NCBI GenBank assembly: GCA_000697335.1
Contig: JNEM01009570.1
Location: 1-16,230, forward strand
DNA length: 16,230 nucleotides
Origin: Conidiobolus incongruus B7586
Lineage: Eukaryota; Entomophthoromycota; Entomophthoromycetes; Entomophthorales; Conidiobolaceae
Direction: 5' to 3'
Of this stretch, positions 1-9,067 are shown one piece after another. The notes under the pieces are model-generated. The model was not told the origin of the DNA. It ran no database searches and worked only from the letters and a program-made list of their open reading frames with translations. Within the stretch, counting starts at the first letter, position 1. The number at the start of each line of letters is the position of its first letter. The position numbers were made by a program, and so were the translations under genes.

Positions 1-98
1 ATTATAATAGTATATAGTTTTTTTATTTAATACCTCAAGGAAAATTAATTAATAGTAAGTTATATATTACTTTTTTAAATAAAACAATTTTTAAATAA

Positions 99-270
99 TA
101 TTCTCAATATAAATTAAAAACACCTATTATTTTACATGATAATTATAAAATATATAAAGTTAAAGCTATAAAAGATTTTTTATATAAAAAAATTAAAGGG
201 AGTTACCATATCTAGTATATTTACTTGATTATAACTTATGTAATTATAATTGTTTTAGACAATTAAAAAA
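99..270 (+). mobile_element. Possible fossil end of a Ty3/Gypsy chromovirus pol (chromodomain-like)
   Basis: One + strand frame translates to a stretch resembling the start of an integrase-end chromodomain: a Pro-Ile-Ile segment, then a Tyr-x-Val-x-x-Ile-type strand (IYKVKAI), a basic turn, and a short Tyr-containing strand. The piece is short and clearly broken, with several breaks over roughly 60 codons. I see no LTR, primer-binding site or other pol domain beside it. The AT-rich composition makes chance resemblance a real possibility. Confidence 0.2.
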
Positions 271-275
271 ATAAC

Positions 276-299
276 TTACAGGAAAAAAAATTCCTGTAA
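276..299. repeat. Perfect 9-bp inverted repeat with A6 loop
   Basis: TTACAGGAA (276-284) and TTCCTGTAA (291-299) are exact reverse complements separated by six A residues. The arms carry G/C bases in an otherwise A/T-only setting, so the repeat stands out. It could be a hairpin or cruciform, or part of a decayed element. No function can be assigned. Confidence 0.6.
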
Positions 300-719
300 A
301 CAAATTAAATTGGTTTGTGAAACATTAAATTTCAGTCTTTAATAAAAAGAACTATTTTTTAGGTATTAGAAGTTTATTAAAGGTATAGAAAAGAGTTATT
401 AATAATAAAAAAAGCTATTAATTTTATATTATTCATTAATTTTTATATATTATTTATTAATTTATTTGTTTAATTTTAATTTTAAAATTGTGCCATTACT
501 TAATTTCTGCACTAATATATTGATGACATCATAGACTCAAGGCTATTTAATCCCACAATAAATTCTAATCACAGCATATCAAGTAATATTAGCATTTACT
601 ATTTATATAATTCTAAAACCTATACTCTATTTCATTACTGAATAATAATATCTTTTCATTCAATTAATACACTAACAAATTTAATTTTACTTGAATCTAT
701 TAGCAACTGAATTTATACT

Positions 720-1550
720 ATGGGTACCAGATACTATTCCTACTACAGTTACAGTGGAGTAGCCGCAATTATTTCTGTCATTGTCCTCTATCTCCTATTC
801 ACCAACCAAACTCACAAAGTAGACTTTGGCTATTTATTAACCAATATATCCCCTTTCTTTTGGGCTAATATGGGTATTGGCTTATGCATTGGTTTATCGG
901 TCATTGGTGCCTCATGGTATTTAAATTTGCAATAATTAATTGATAAATTAATTTTCATCTTTTCCCATTTTAGGGGCATTTTTATTACCGGAAGCAGTAT
1001 TTTAGGTGGTGCCGTTAAAGCCCCCAGAATTCAAACTAAAAATCTCATCAGGTACAATAATCATAAAGATTTTTTCTGATTATTAATATAATATTTTTTA
1101 GTATTATTTTCTGTGAAGTTGTAGCTATTTACGGTTTAATTTTAGCTATCGTTTTCAGTGCTAAGTTAAAACCAATCGCTGATACTATTGGTGCTTTGAA
1201 GAGTAATTTATATACTGGTAATTCTTCAATCCCGATTTCATCTTTTAATTTAATTGATTGAATTTCAATGAAATTTAGGTTACTCATTATTCTGGGGCGG
1301 TTTAACGGTTGGTGTTTGCAATCTTTTCTGTGGTGTCTGTGTCGGAATGGTCGGAAGTTCAGCAGCTTTAGCAGATGCTCAAAATTCCACCTTGTTTGTT
1401 AAAATTTTAGTTGTTGAAATTTTTGGTTCAGTCATTGGTCTATTCGGTTTGATTATAGGTTTGCTTTCCGTAAGTCTTATGAATTTATTTATTGATTATA
1501 ATTTTATTAATATATTTATTTAGTCTGGAAAAGCTCAAGATTTTGCTTAG
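720..1550 (+). CDS. VMA16: V-type H+-ATPase proteolipid subunit c'' (Vma16/Ppa1)
   Basis: This is the c'' subunit of the membrane-embedded V0 rotor, which carries protons into vacuoles and endosomes. Five exons (720-916, 974-1051, 1102-1217, 1279-1469, 1524-1550) are joined by GT-AG introns of 50-61 nt and give 202 residues, close to the usual length of about 200-215. The family signatures are unmistakable: [10 protein letters not shown] after the first split Trp codon (residue 66), [17 protein letters not shown] at the second junction, [10 protein letters not shown] at the third, and a C-terminal SGKAQDF tail. Hydrophobic segments cover most of the protein. FCEVVAIYG contains the proton-carrying Glu (about residue 97), and a second buried Glu lies in VVEIFGS (about residue 177). 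Exon junctions were fixed by restoring these conserved runs, and the third intron donor could not be shifted without breaking YTGYS. Its neighbour IPI3-like A is convergent. Confidence 0.95.
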
Positions 1551-1924
1551 TTTGATTGAAATTTCTCAATTATAATTAAAACATACCAATCCTAATATTA
1601 TATTACATTTTACATCTAATCAAATGTTAATTTTATTTTATAACGTTAATATTAAGTTTACACAATAATCTAAACTGAATTTTTTTGTAAAATTATGTAT
1701 TATTAAGATATTAACTGTTAGATATAACCAGTTCAACAAAATCAAATTCCATATATGTAGTCATTAAAGTTGTCAGAGTCATTTATTTTTTTGATACAAT
1801 ATATGATAATGACCATTCAAATGAATATATCAATCATATTATACCTTAAAATCAAAATGATGATAATAAGTTAATATAAACATTATAAAATATCGATTTT
1901 ATTGAATTCCCTAACTACGAATAA
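1551..1924. other. Convergent 3' intergenic spacer
   Basis: These 374 bp lie between the stop codons of VMA16 (+) and IPI3-like gene A (-). The spacer is A/T-rich and must carry both polyadenylation regions. I see no open frame, RNA gene or strong repeat. Confidence 0.6.
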
Positions 1925-3479
1925 TTAATTTGGTACCAATTTGGATAATTCATTCTTGAATTGATTTAAATTAGCTTTAGCTACTTTGGTATATAATTCG
2001 TTCAATTGAATCAAGTTATCTTGAGCTTCCGTCACTTGGTTCTGTAATTGTTGAATGAGTTCATTACATTTAGACTCTAATTCTTCATCCTATTCATTAA
2101 ACATTAGTTAGGAATTATATTACCTTTATAATTTTTATGATGACTACCTGCATAGCAAACGAATTTCGTTGGATCTGATCAGAGGGGGGATGAATAATAT
2201 AATTAATTTTTTGAGGAAGAATAGTTAAATGTGTATTTGCTTTATCGTTGGGATCAGAGATAATCATTCTCTGTAATGATACAACTGGATGATGAATAGA
2301 TTTCAGTTGGCTTACGTTGGTAAGATTAGGTGGTAGTGTAAATATCTTTAAATTAGTAATACCACCTTTAAATATGGAATATGAATTAACTCTCTGTTTT
2401 GATTCTACGTCCCAAACCATTAAATAACCCCCTTGGTCCACTGTCACCAATTGGGTATTGCACCAGTTGAAGCTAATATCAGTAACGCTGGATTCATGAC
2501 CAAATAATGTATTGAAATGGTTGGGATCCATAGATGTTATACTAATTAAATCGGAATCATTAAAAATAGACTCATAACCAAGGAGGGATGTATTTTCAGA
2601 TTTTTTATAAAGATCAACAGAGTAAACTTGGTAATTCTGACATCCTACAGCCACTTTGCGCTCTAAAGAATCTAAAGTTAAGCAATTGACAGGAGAAGGA
2701 AAGATTAATGTGCCAACTAATTTTCCTTGATTTAACTTCCAAATTTTGCAAGTATGGTCTAACGAACTAGAGTAAAGATAGCATTGATCATGATTTCCCA
2801 ATCCAACTTGAATATCTGTGATTGCCAATGTATGATCTGACAAAGTTAATTTTGGCGTGATTTCGTTAGCATTTGTGGTTGGTTGAAATTGATTCAAATT
2901 CCAAATATGAATGATAGAATCCAAAGAACCTGAGATCAATATTTTTTCATCTCGAGAGAAGCGGATAGTATGTATTGCTTTGTAATGTGCTTCAACTGCA
3001 TTGAGAAGTCTACCCGTAATGATCTAAAATAACGGTATAAATTTTTATTTTATAGCCAACCTTTAATTTATTATTACCTCCCAAACATAAATTTTACCAC
3101 TTTCAGCACCTCCTGCACAGTATCTACCGCTTGGTGATACTTCTAAGCAAGATAATTTTTCAGGAAGTGTAAATTTCATAAGAGGTAATTCCTGAAGGAA
3201 GTAAAGTCAATTAAATTGTAATAATATAAATTTAAATGATATTACTTTTTCCCAACCATAGGTCATTCCCAGAGGTTTATCATGTGCACAACTCATAAGA
3301 CCCCAATGCAAGCTAGGTTGATGAACTTGAGAAATTAAGCTGATACAATTTTTACTGCACTGATTTTGTTTCATGGAGAGTAAATGTGTATTGGTCTTAA
3401 AGTCTAGTACGGCTATCATGCTATCTTTTTGCGAGGTAACCAAAGCAACCTGTTGAAATGATGATTTTAAAGAGTCCAT
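1925..3479 (-). CDS. IPI3: IPI3/WDR18-family WD40 protein, copy A (Rix1 complex)
   Basis: Ipi3 is the WD40 subunit of the Rix1-Ipi1-Ipi3 complex, which acts on pre-60S particles in ITS2 processing and Rea1 recruitment in the nucleus. Exons are 3246-3479, 3078-3191, 2148-3023 and 1925-2089, with introns of 54, 54 and 58 nt, giving 462 residues. Family features are GWEK (75-78) ending exon 1, AGGAESGKIYVWEIITGRL at the exon 2/3 boundary, AHYKAI (about 128-133), and blades ending GSLDSIIHIW, SSSLDHTCKIW and LMVWD. An LQRMI segment resembles yeast Ipi3 LQRVI. The last exon (409-462) is a Glu/Gln/Asn-rich coiled coil, as in yeast Ipi3. The last intron has two in-frame donors 24 nt apart. I chose the upstream one because the downstream one would leave a 34-nt intron. 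This copy keeps more canonical WD dipeptides than copy B, so it is the better candidate for true IPI3. Confidence 0.88.
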
Positions 3480-3649
3480 ATTAAAACGATAAATTCTGTA
3501 GCTTATTCAGGTAATATATATTGAAAATATATTAATTTAATAAATCTAAATATACATTAATAGTCTGTAAAGAAACGTGATAATATTTGGCATTTAAAAA
3601 TTATCAGATAATAATAATCCATTTTATTAACAAATTTATTATTATATTC

Positions 3650-3926
3650 TTATGGGATTGATTAAAAAGGATTCAACCCAAACAACTTATAACCCATAAT
3701 AATGTATATTCTGAAGTAAAATATATAGACATAAAATTTTGTGGGAGAAAAGAACTTTGATATTTGTCAGTAATCGTAGACTTTTATAACGTACATTATT
3801 AGTTATAATTGGTGAATCTACTCTTCGGAAATGAAGTTCACCCCCTCTCGTTATTGACCAGATCAACTATAACTGAAAAACAGTTGGTTAGAAATTAAGC
3901 CGGGATTCTTGATTTACTTCTAACCA
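3650..3926. repeat. Cluster of nested inverted repeats (possible structured element)
   Basis: Several exact inverted repeats sit within 280 bp. TTATGGG/CCCATAA lies at 3650-3656/3693-3699 and AGTTATA/TATAACT at about 3801-3807/3868-3874. GGTGAA/TTCACC lies inside that pair at about 3811-3816/3837-3842, with a CTTC/GAAG helix inside it in turn. AACTG-AAAAA-CAGTT follows at about 3871-3885, overlapping the second pair. TGGTTAGAA/TTCTAACCA is a 9-bp match at 3885-3893/3918-3926. The island has more G and C than its flanks. It could be a structured RNA, a decayed transposon terminus or chance. It matches no snRNA, SRP or RNase P motif that I recognise. Confidence 0.4.
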
Positions 3927-4379
3927 TGGAGTAATGACTAGTAATCTGACTATTCTATCCTACATTTCAAACCCTATTATCAAATTACAAACTTATTGGA
4001 TGAGGTGATTTATTTTACATCCAAAAATTTTCTTATATCAAAACATTTAACATATATTTCAATCCTTCAAACATCAAATCATTTTGTATTTGGCTTATTA
4101 TGAAATACGAAAAAAAATTGTGAATTAGAAATAAAATAAGTGATTCATGAAATTGGTAGTATTTGAATATTGAAATATGTTGATATAAATATTTAAAAAA
4201 AGATAAAATTTGATATTTTGATAAGATATTTTAATAAAATATTTTTTATTTGAATTAAAAACATGTCAATTAAAGATAGAAAATTTGAGGATATGCCCTA
4301 CCTAAAAGTAATCGAGTTAATATTTGAAATACAAAAGTAATATCATTTCAAATGAAATAGTATCAGTAAGAAAGGTTGA

Positions 4380-4610
4380 AATCATTAGCACTTTCATGTG
4401 AAACACGGATAAGATAACTGAAGTTATCAACCATCATATAAACGAAATTATAAATATGAAAAATTAAATTACCTTCAAGTTTGATAATAGAAGAATAAAC
4501 TTCAATAAATGAATTGAATGATGATGGTAATGTTGAAAGATTTTCAAAATTTATACCAAATCTTTTTATTGATTTAATATTATGGGATTTTAATAAAATA
4601 ACCCATATAT
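4380..4610 (-). mobile_element. Very weak gag-like fossil of a Ty1/Copia-type element
   Basis: On the minus strand a short frame contains a run resembling the Leu-x-x-Leu-Pro-x-Ser-(Phe/Tyr) motif typical of Copia/UBN2-type gag proteins, followed by a Phe-Ile segment. It is broken, has no recognisable partner domains or terminal repeats nearby, and lies in low-complexity A/T DNA. Chance similarity is quite possible. Confidence 0.12.
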
Positions 4611-5744
4611 TTTTTCATTAAAATTCATTTATCATATTACAAATATAGACATACTGAAAATGTATTAGAATCAGTAATAAAATATAATAAAGGTCGCATA
4701 TCATTTGTTTGATAAAAATACTTATCATTACAAACATAGATAAATTTTAATTGTTTAATTACCAAAAAATAATCTCAAAGGGAGATCTATCAAATTATAT
4801 CAATCCAGTTGACAATTTTTATTAACATAATATTGAAGCATTTTATGATATATTGTAGTTATATTTAAAATTTTCAAGGTCAAATTTATTTACCTTAATT
4901 TCAAATCATTTCAAAATGTAATTATTTTTGATATTAAAATAATTTCAATTTAAAATTAATCCATTATTTCTATTTTAGAAACATTAATATAATTTAAGAA
5001 ATAGGTATTTTTTAAATTCAAACATTATAACTCATATTAAAATTTGGTAATATCGTTGAAAATAATATCGCAATCACTTTCAAACTAGATCTATTAATCA
5101 TGTCATTTTCCCTAATTTATTAATTTTTTAATTTATATACTACAAAAATTATAATTTCAGTATTTAAGCATCTTAAAGTAAAAATATTAGAATACTATAT
5201 ATACCATGATACAGTGAAATAAATTTAATATTATATCTATAATTTGCATTTTTTAAGATTCGTTATAAAATACAAGTCTAAATGATTATCAATGATTATA
5301 AATAATCATATGATTTAATTGATATTTTTCAATATATTTATACGACTTCTTAATTGTTATATTTAGCATTTAAAATTTTCAAGATCAATGTTATCATTAG
5401 AAAAAATCATTTTTATTTGATTCAATTGAATCTAATTTTGCATGAAAATTTGATATAAATTGACGTTTAACTAGATCATTTACATTTTAATGATACTAAT
5501 TTGATAATCTTTGTTTATATTTTTAGTTTGAAATGCAGCATGTTCATTAATATACCTTTCGTTTTTATTAACAAATATTTGTATTGTGTCAATTATTTAT
5601 TATCGTTATGGAATTTTATTATAAATATGTGTTTAATGAAATATTTTTGAATATTATGAAAATAAATTCAAAAACGACAAACATATTTCAAAAAACACTT
5701 TATTATACTAATAAAAAATCATAATATATATATGGCTATATTTG

Positions 5745-6086
5745 TTAATATGGGAATCTTGCGAATTCTTTTCTTTCGCCTCCTTTTCTCTTGGGCGTGG
5801 ATGGAGGTTGAATAATGGGTTCTAGCGAAGGGTAATGGTCACCAGTTGTCAACTTTTTACTGGTATCCGTCTGAATGCTTGCGGAAGAATCTCCAACCTC
5901 AACTGGTGATGACTGGAAAATAGGTTTAGTGAGAGGGTTCGTAGACGGAGGAGGTTGATTCACTTGAGAGTGAGACGATTTGGAAGAGGATTGATCATCT
6001 ACAGGTATAGCCGTAGTCAAAGCCAACAACTGTAAAAATAGTAGCAGATGATTCAAACCCATTTTAAAGATATTAATGTTTTTCAT
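5745..6086 (-). CDS. Small secreted Ser/Pro-rich protein with C-terminal dibasic site
   Basis: This is an intronless frame of 113 residues, not recognised as any family. It opens with a clear signal peptide: a short basic start, then the hydrophobic run LLLFLQLLALTTA, with a likely cleavage after Ala26. The mature part is Ser/Pro/Gln/Thr-rich with no Cys. A Lys-Lys (77-78) and a Lys-Arg (99-100) could be prohormone-type (Kex2) sites; cutting after KR would release the 13-residue tail KGGERKEFARFPY. Coding is supported by much higher G+C than the flanking desert and by the intact signal peptide. Met9 is an alternative start, giving a compact 18-residue leader. A TATATAA lies only 14 nt before the first ATG but 38 nt before Met9. 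It could be a pheromone-like precursor, a cell-wall or effector-like secreted protein, or a lineage-specific orphan. Confidence 0.6.
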   Translation of the reverse strand: MKNINIFKMGLNHLLLFLQLLALTTAIPVDDQSSSKSSHSQVNQPPPSTNPLTKPIFQSSPVEVGDSSASIQTDTSKKLTTGDHYPSLEPIIQPPSTPKRKGGERKEFARFPY

Positions 6087-7494
6087 AATTGTACAAGTAT
6101 TATATATTGTTGGTTCAAGTGGTCTTAATGTGATATTTATACCAGTTTGAATATTAATATTAATATAAAATATACAAACTGATTTTTTAAAATAACTATG
6201 AAACCAATATGAATTAAGTTAAATAGATTTATTTTAGTGTATAAATTTCTATGTAACCGATAAATACAACTAAGATTAACTTGTTAACTTTTAATCCAAT
6301 GAGAAGATTATATTCAGAGATTTTAAGGAGCCTACTCACTAGAATTCAGATTTTGAGGCATAAATATTCTAATATTTATGAATAGTAAAAGGAGCTGATA
6401 AGTTTAGTATATAAATTTCCCCACAATTAACTATAAAATTTTAATATTAAATAAGAGAATTCCTGAATATATTTAGTGATATGTATGTTGGTAAGATAAA
6501 TATAAATTTGTTGATATGAACATATGATCAATGCATCCTATTTAAGAGTCATCTCCACCTATTATAAAATATAAACAACAAAACTAAAACCCAATTCTAT
6601 ACACTATTAAAATCTTATCTCATTAAGTATATTGAGACAAAAAGGAGACTTAAGATATCATTTTATCAATGATATAACTCGAATATGGAGAATATTTTGA
6701 ATTTAACAAAGGAGTCCTTTTGTATATTTAATAAACAGGTTCTAGTAATTCTAAAGTTTGATTTAATCATTCTTATTTCTATTTAACAATGTTTAAATCT
6801 ATCAAGGGCAATTCTTTTGGTTATGTTTTGAAATTTAATATTACTATAATTTGAATTGATATATTGGTACTAAAATGAATGTTATATACCATAAATAATA
6901 TCTAGATTTAAATCGAAATTAAATTGTTATAACCATTGATGTAAAATATACTTTGATTTGGTGAAACTTAAAATCATTTTGATAAATATTGTAATATTGA
7001 TAATATAATATAATTTTCATATTATCATTATTCATTTTGAAATGTTTCATGGTATGAAGTAAATATTAAGCATTGAATTTATTGATTGTTATAATAAAAG
7101 GAACTTGACTAACATTAGTTCTCTATAGAGTGTGATAAGTATATAATTAAAGGGTTTAAGTTAGAATCTCGATTTCAGTTTAGTATTTTGAAACAATAAC
7201 TGATTAATGACTCTAATTAATTATATATTTAATAGTATTAATTGTAGTAATTTATTTCTAATATAAAAATATTACAATTTTAACATAATAGAAAAATTAT
7301 TAATGATTTTAAAAATAGAATATAAATATAAATTAAAATTATAACTATACAATATTTTATTACTCACCATTATCAATGTAATTAAAATTGAATCAATTGT
7401 GATTTAAATTTTTGAATAATTAGGTAGCTAGACGTGTAAATCAATAAAATGTTAAAAGTTTTTTAAAAATAGGTGGCAGGTTAAAGTTTAATAT
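6087..7494. other. 1.4-kb AT-rich gene-free region
   Basis: I see no gene here. A TATATAA (6100-6106, minus sense) lies just upstream of the secreted-protein gene. Two near-identical 17-bp stretches (TTTAGTGTATAAATTTC near 6234 and TTTAGTATATAAATTTC near 6405) form a weak direct repeat. The right end next to 7495 must contain the 3' end of the MMM1 transcript. Confidence 0.5.
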
Positions 7495-8677
7495 CTAACT
7501 ATTCATTATCATATACCTTAAATAAAAATGTGTATTGATCTTTTTAGATTCAAGTAATATGCATAGGAGTGTTACAACATATATGTCAGATTGAGTTGTA
7601 GCAGATTCGGGATTAAGTCCATTCAAAATTCTAACGAGAGAGGGTAAGTTGATATGTCTGCCTTTGGGATATATCAAATGCTGACAGATTAAGACCTTAA
7701 TGCGATATACAAGCATGGATACCAATTTGGGCAGGTCTTTGGCTTTAGTCTTGTGACCAAGTAGAGAGTTGACATCCAAATCTAATTGAAAATCGGGGAG
7801 GAGGGATAATAAAATGTTAGGAGAGTTTGTAGATTGATTAAATTCGATTACAACCTATGTATCATTATATAAGTTGATGAAATAATATACATAGATGATA
7901 CTATATTACCCTTCCATTAAATCCAACAATTGCAACACTTAAGGAGACTGGTAAAGCAGCAACACTAACACCAGGAGGTCCTACTTGAAGACTTGTGTCA
8001 AAGGCAACGTTAATTCTGTCTCTATATTCTACACAAGTTTCCAAATACTATGTCAAGATATAAATAATATATCTTATATGAACTATATAGTATTAACTAT
8101 CAACCCAGAACTGTCCGATTTCCTCCTAATCAAAAACTGACTCATATTAGGAAACTCCTGACCTAAGGATAAATCTGTTAAAGTAATAGGACCTAAAAGC
8201 CATGGAACATTCTTAGAGTTCAAAAAGTGTTCAATTTTCTCGATTAATGTAGGATTATTCAAAAGATCAGTTCTGTACTGGTGAATAATCTGACCTACTA
8301 GCACATTGAACCAATCCACAGTCTCTGGCAAATGTTCTGCTAAATTATATTCAATTTTGGACAGTACTTCAGCTCCCGCCAAGGTTATAAGTGTTTTTTG
8401 ATCTTTAATGTTCTATATTAAGCTTAATAACACTAGCCAAAACTAAATAAAATTAAGTTACTTTTAAAACATTTTCAGCCAATTCCCTCTTCCTATTTAA
8501 TTCCATTCTTAACTTCTCTAACATGGAACTCTGTACGGAATAAATAGGTTTGGAAGCGTCGTCGAAGAAAAAGTATTTGACAGCAAATATTACCATTATC
8601 ATAAAAGACAACTGACCAAATAAAAAACCTTGAACAAATTTCCAAGTGACTTGGCTCTCTGCGGAACTGAGAGAATC
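7495..8677 (-). CDS. MMM1: Mmm1, SMP-domain subunit of ERMES (5' end unresolved)
   Basis: Mmm1 is the ER-anchored SMP lipid-transfer subunit of the ER-mitochondria encounter structure (with Mdm10, Mdm12, Mdm34). Visible exons are up to 8677-8462, then 8412-8098, 8047-7910 and 7854-7495, with introns of 49, 50 and 55 nt. The first visible exon has the Mmm1 hallmark WKFVQGFLFGQLS followed by a transmembrane segment ending in KYFFF. The second opens the SMP domain: ETVDWFNVLVGQIIHQYR, then LGPITLTDLSLGQEFP. The third ends ALPVSLSVAIVGFNG. The fourth has DFQLDLDVNSLLG, KDLPKLV and INLPSL, the usual Mmm1 C-terminus. About 30 residues beyond that are atypical and may hide a further splice (a donor-like GTATAT follows codon TTA-AG). 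The frame is closed by a stop at 8678-8680 and has no ATG before the membrane segment. The first in-frame Met (8602-8600) would delete the conserved FxQG motif. A 5' exon is therefore probably missing; candidate acceptors end at 8667 and 8659. Confidence 0.85.
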
Positions 8678-8830
8678 TTAAATATTATGATTATAATAAT
8701 GTGATTTAAATTATATATCTAATAGATATTATAATCTTGAAATTTTTTAAATATGCAATTATATCAGTCAGTTCAAAAATTTAATATGATGCAAGTCATT
8801 AATCAAAATATGTGATTGTATTGAGTGAAT

Positions 8831-8836
8831 AAAAAA
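8831..8836 (-). terminator. RNA polymerase III T6 terminator of tRNA-Phe
   Basis: On the minus strand a run of six T residues begins 12 nt after the tRNA discriminator base. This is the normal Pol III stop signal and spacing for a 3' trailer. Confidence 0.75.
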
Positions 8837-8847
8837 GGATAATTTTC

Positions 8848-8870
8848 TGCCACCACCGTGGATTGAACAC

Positions 8871-8913
<43 letters not shown>

Positions 8914-8920
8914 AAGCAGC
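8848..8920 (-). tRNA. tRNA-Phe, anticodon GAA
   Basis: This is a 73-nt intronless tRNA. The D arm is GCTC-AGTTGGGA-GAGC. The anticodon arm is TCAGA-CTGAAGA-TCTGA, with GAA at 8887-8885. The variable loop is AGGTC and the T arm is CCGTG-TTCAATC-CACGG. Box A (TAGCTCAGTTGG) and box B (GTTCAATCC) are both good. CCA is not encoded, as expected for a nuclear gene. The acceptor stem GCTGCTT/TGGTGGC is weak: it has three G-U wobbles and a U-U at position 7-66. Unlike yeast tRNA-Phe it has no intron. It is transcribed in the same direction as MMM1 and lies immediately upstream of that gene's visible coding sequence. Confidence 0.92.
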
Positions 8921-9007
8921 ACACCAACTTTTTCACAATTGTTATCTAATTTATACCTTCTCCCACTCAAAAATCACTATCAAACACCAATCATCCCAAT
9001 TAAGCCA

Positions 9008-9016
9008 TATAAATAA
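9008..9016 (+). promoter_or_regulatory. TATA-like element of the unidentified + strand gene
   Basis: TATAAATAA lies about 52 nt before the ATG at 9068, in a stretch less A/T-only than usual here. The spacing suits a core promoter, but such strings are frequent in this DNA. Confidence 0.3.
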
Positions 9017-9067
9017 TCCCAACTAATTGTGATTAAGATTCTAACCCCTTGATATCCCAATATCCAC

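Larger units (their letters stand above)
1..719. other. AT-rich intergenic DNA upstream of VMA16
   Basis: There is no convincing gene in this stretch. It is dominated by A/T runs. It contains a doubtful retroelement remnant (about 99-270) and a small perfect hairpin (276-299), both listed separately. An 11-bp odd palindrome, TGATGACATCA, lies at 521-531, about 190 bp before the VMA16 start codon. It resembles a bZIP/ATF half-site arrangement, but its role is only a guess. Confidence 0.6.
3480..5744. other. 2.3-kb gene-poor AT-rich region
   Basis: No intact gene is visible on either strand. The part next to IPI3-like A must hold its promoter. Positions 3650-3930 form a less A/T-biased island of nested inverted repeats, listed separately. 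Around 4380-4610 the minus strand weakly resembles a retrotransposon gag segment, also listed. The rest (about 4620-5744) is low-complexity A/T sequence, and I see nothing in it. Confidence 0.6.

Noticed and set aside
1-700. Insertion of mitochondrial DNA (numt)
   Set aside because: The extreme A/T content suggested it, but I saw no mitochondrial gene, tRNA or rRNA motif, and nuclear intergenic DNA elsewhere in the window has the same composition.
4620-5744. Hidden exons or a CRISPR-like or tandem repeat array in the desert
   Set aside because: Only scattered low-complexity A/T words recur. I found no regular spacing, no long open frame and no splice-linked conserved motif.
7495-8412. Assignment of this gene to Mdm12 or another SMP protein
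   Set aside because: The DWFN...LxLG pattern could suggest other SMP proteins, but the N-terminal FxQGxxxGQLS plus transmembrane segment is specific to Mmm1.
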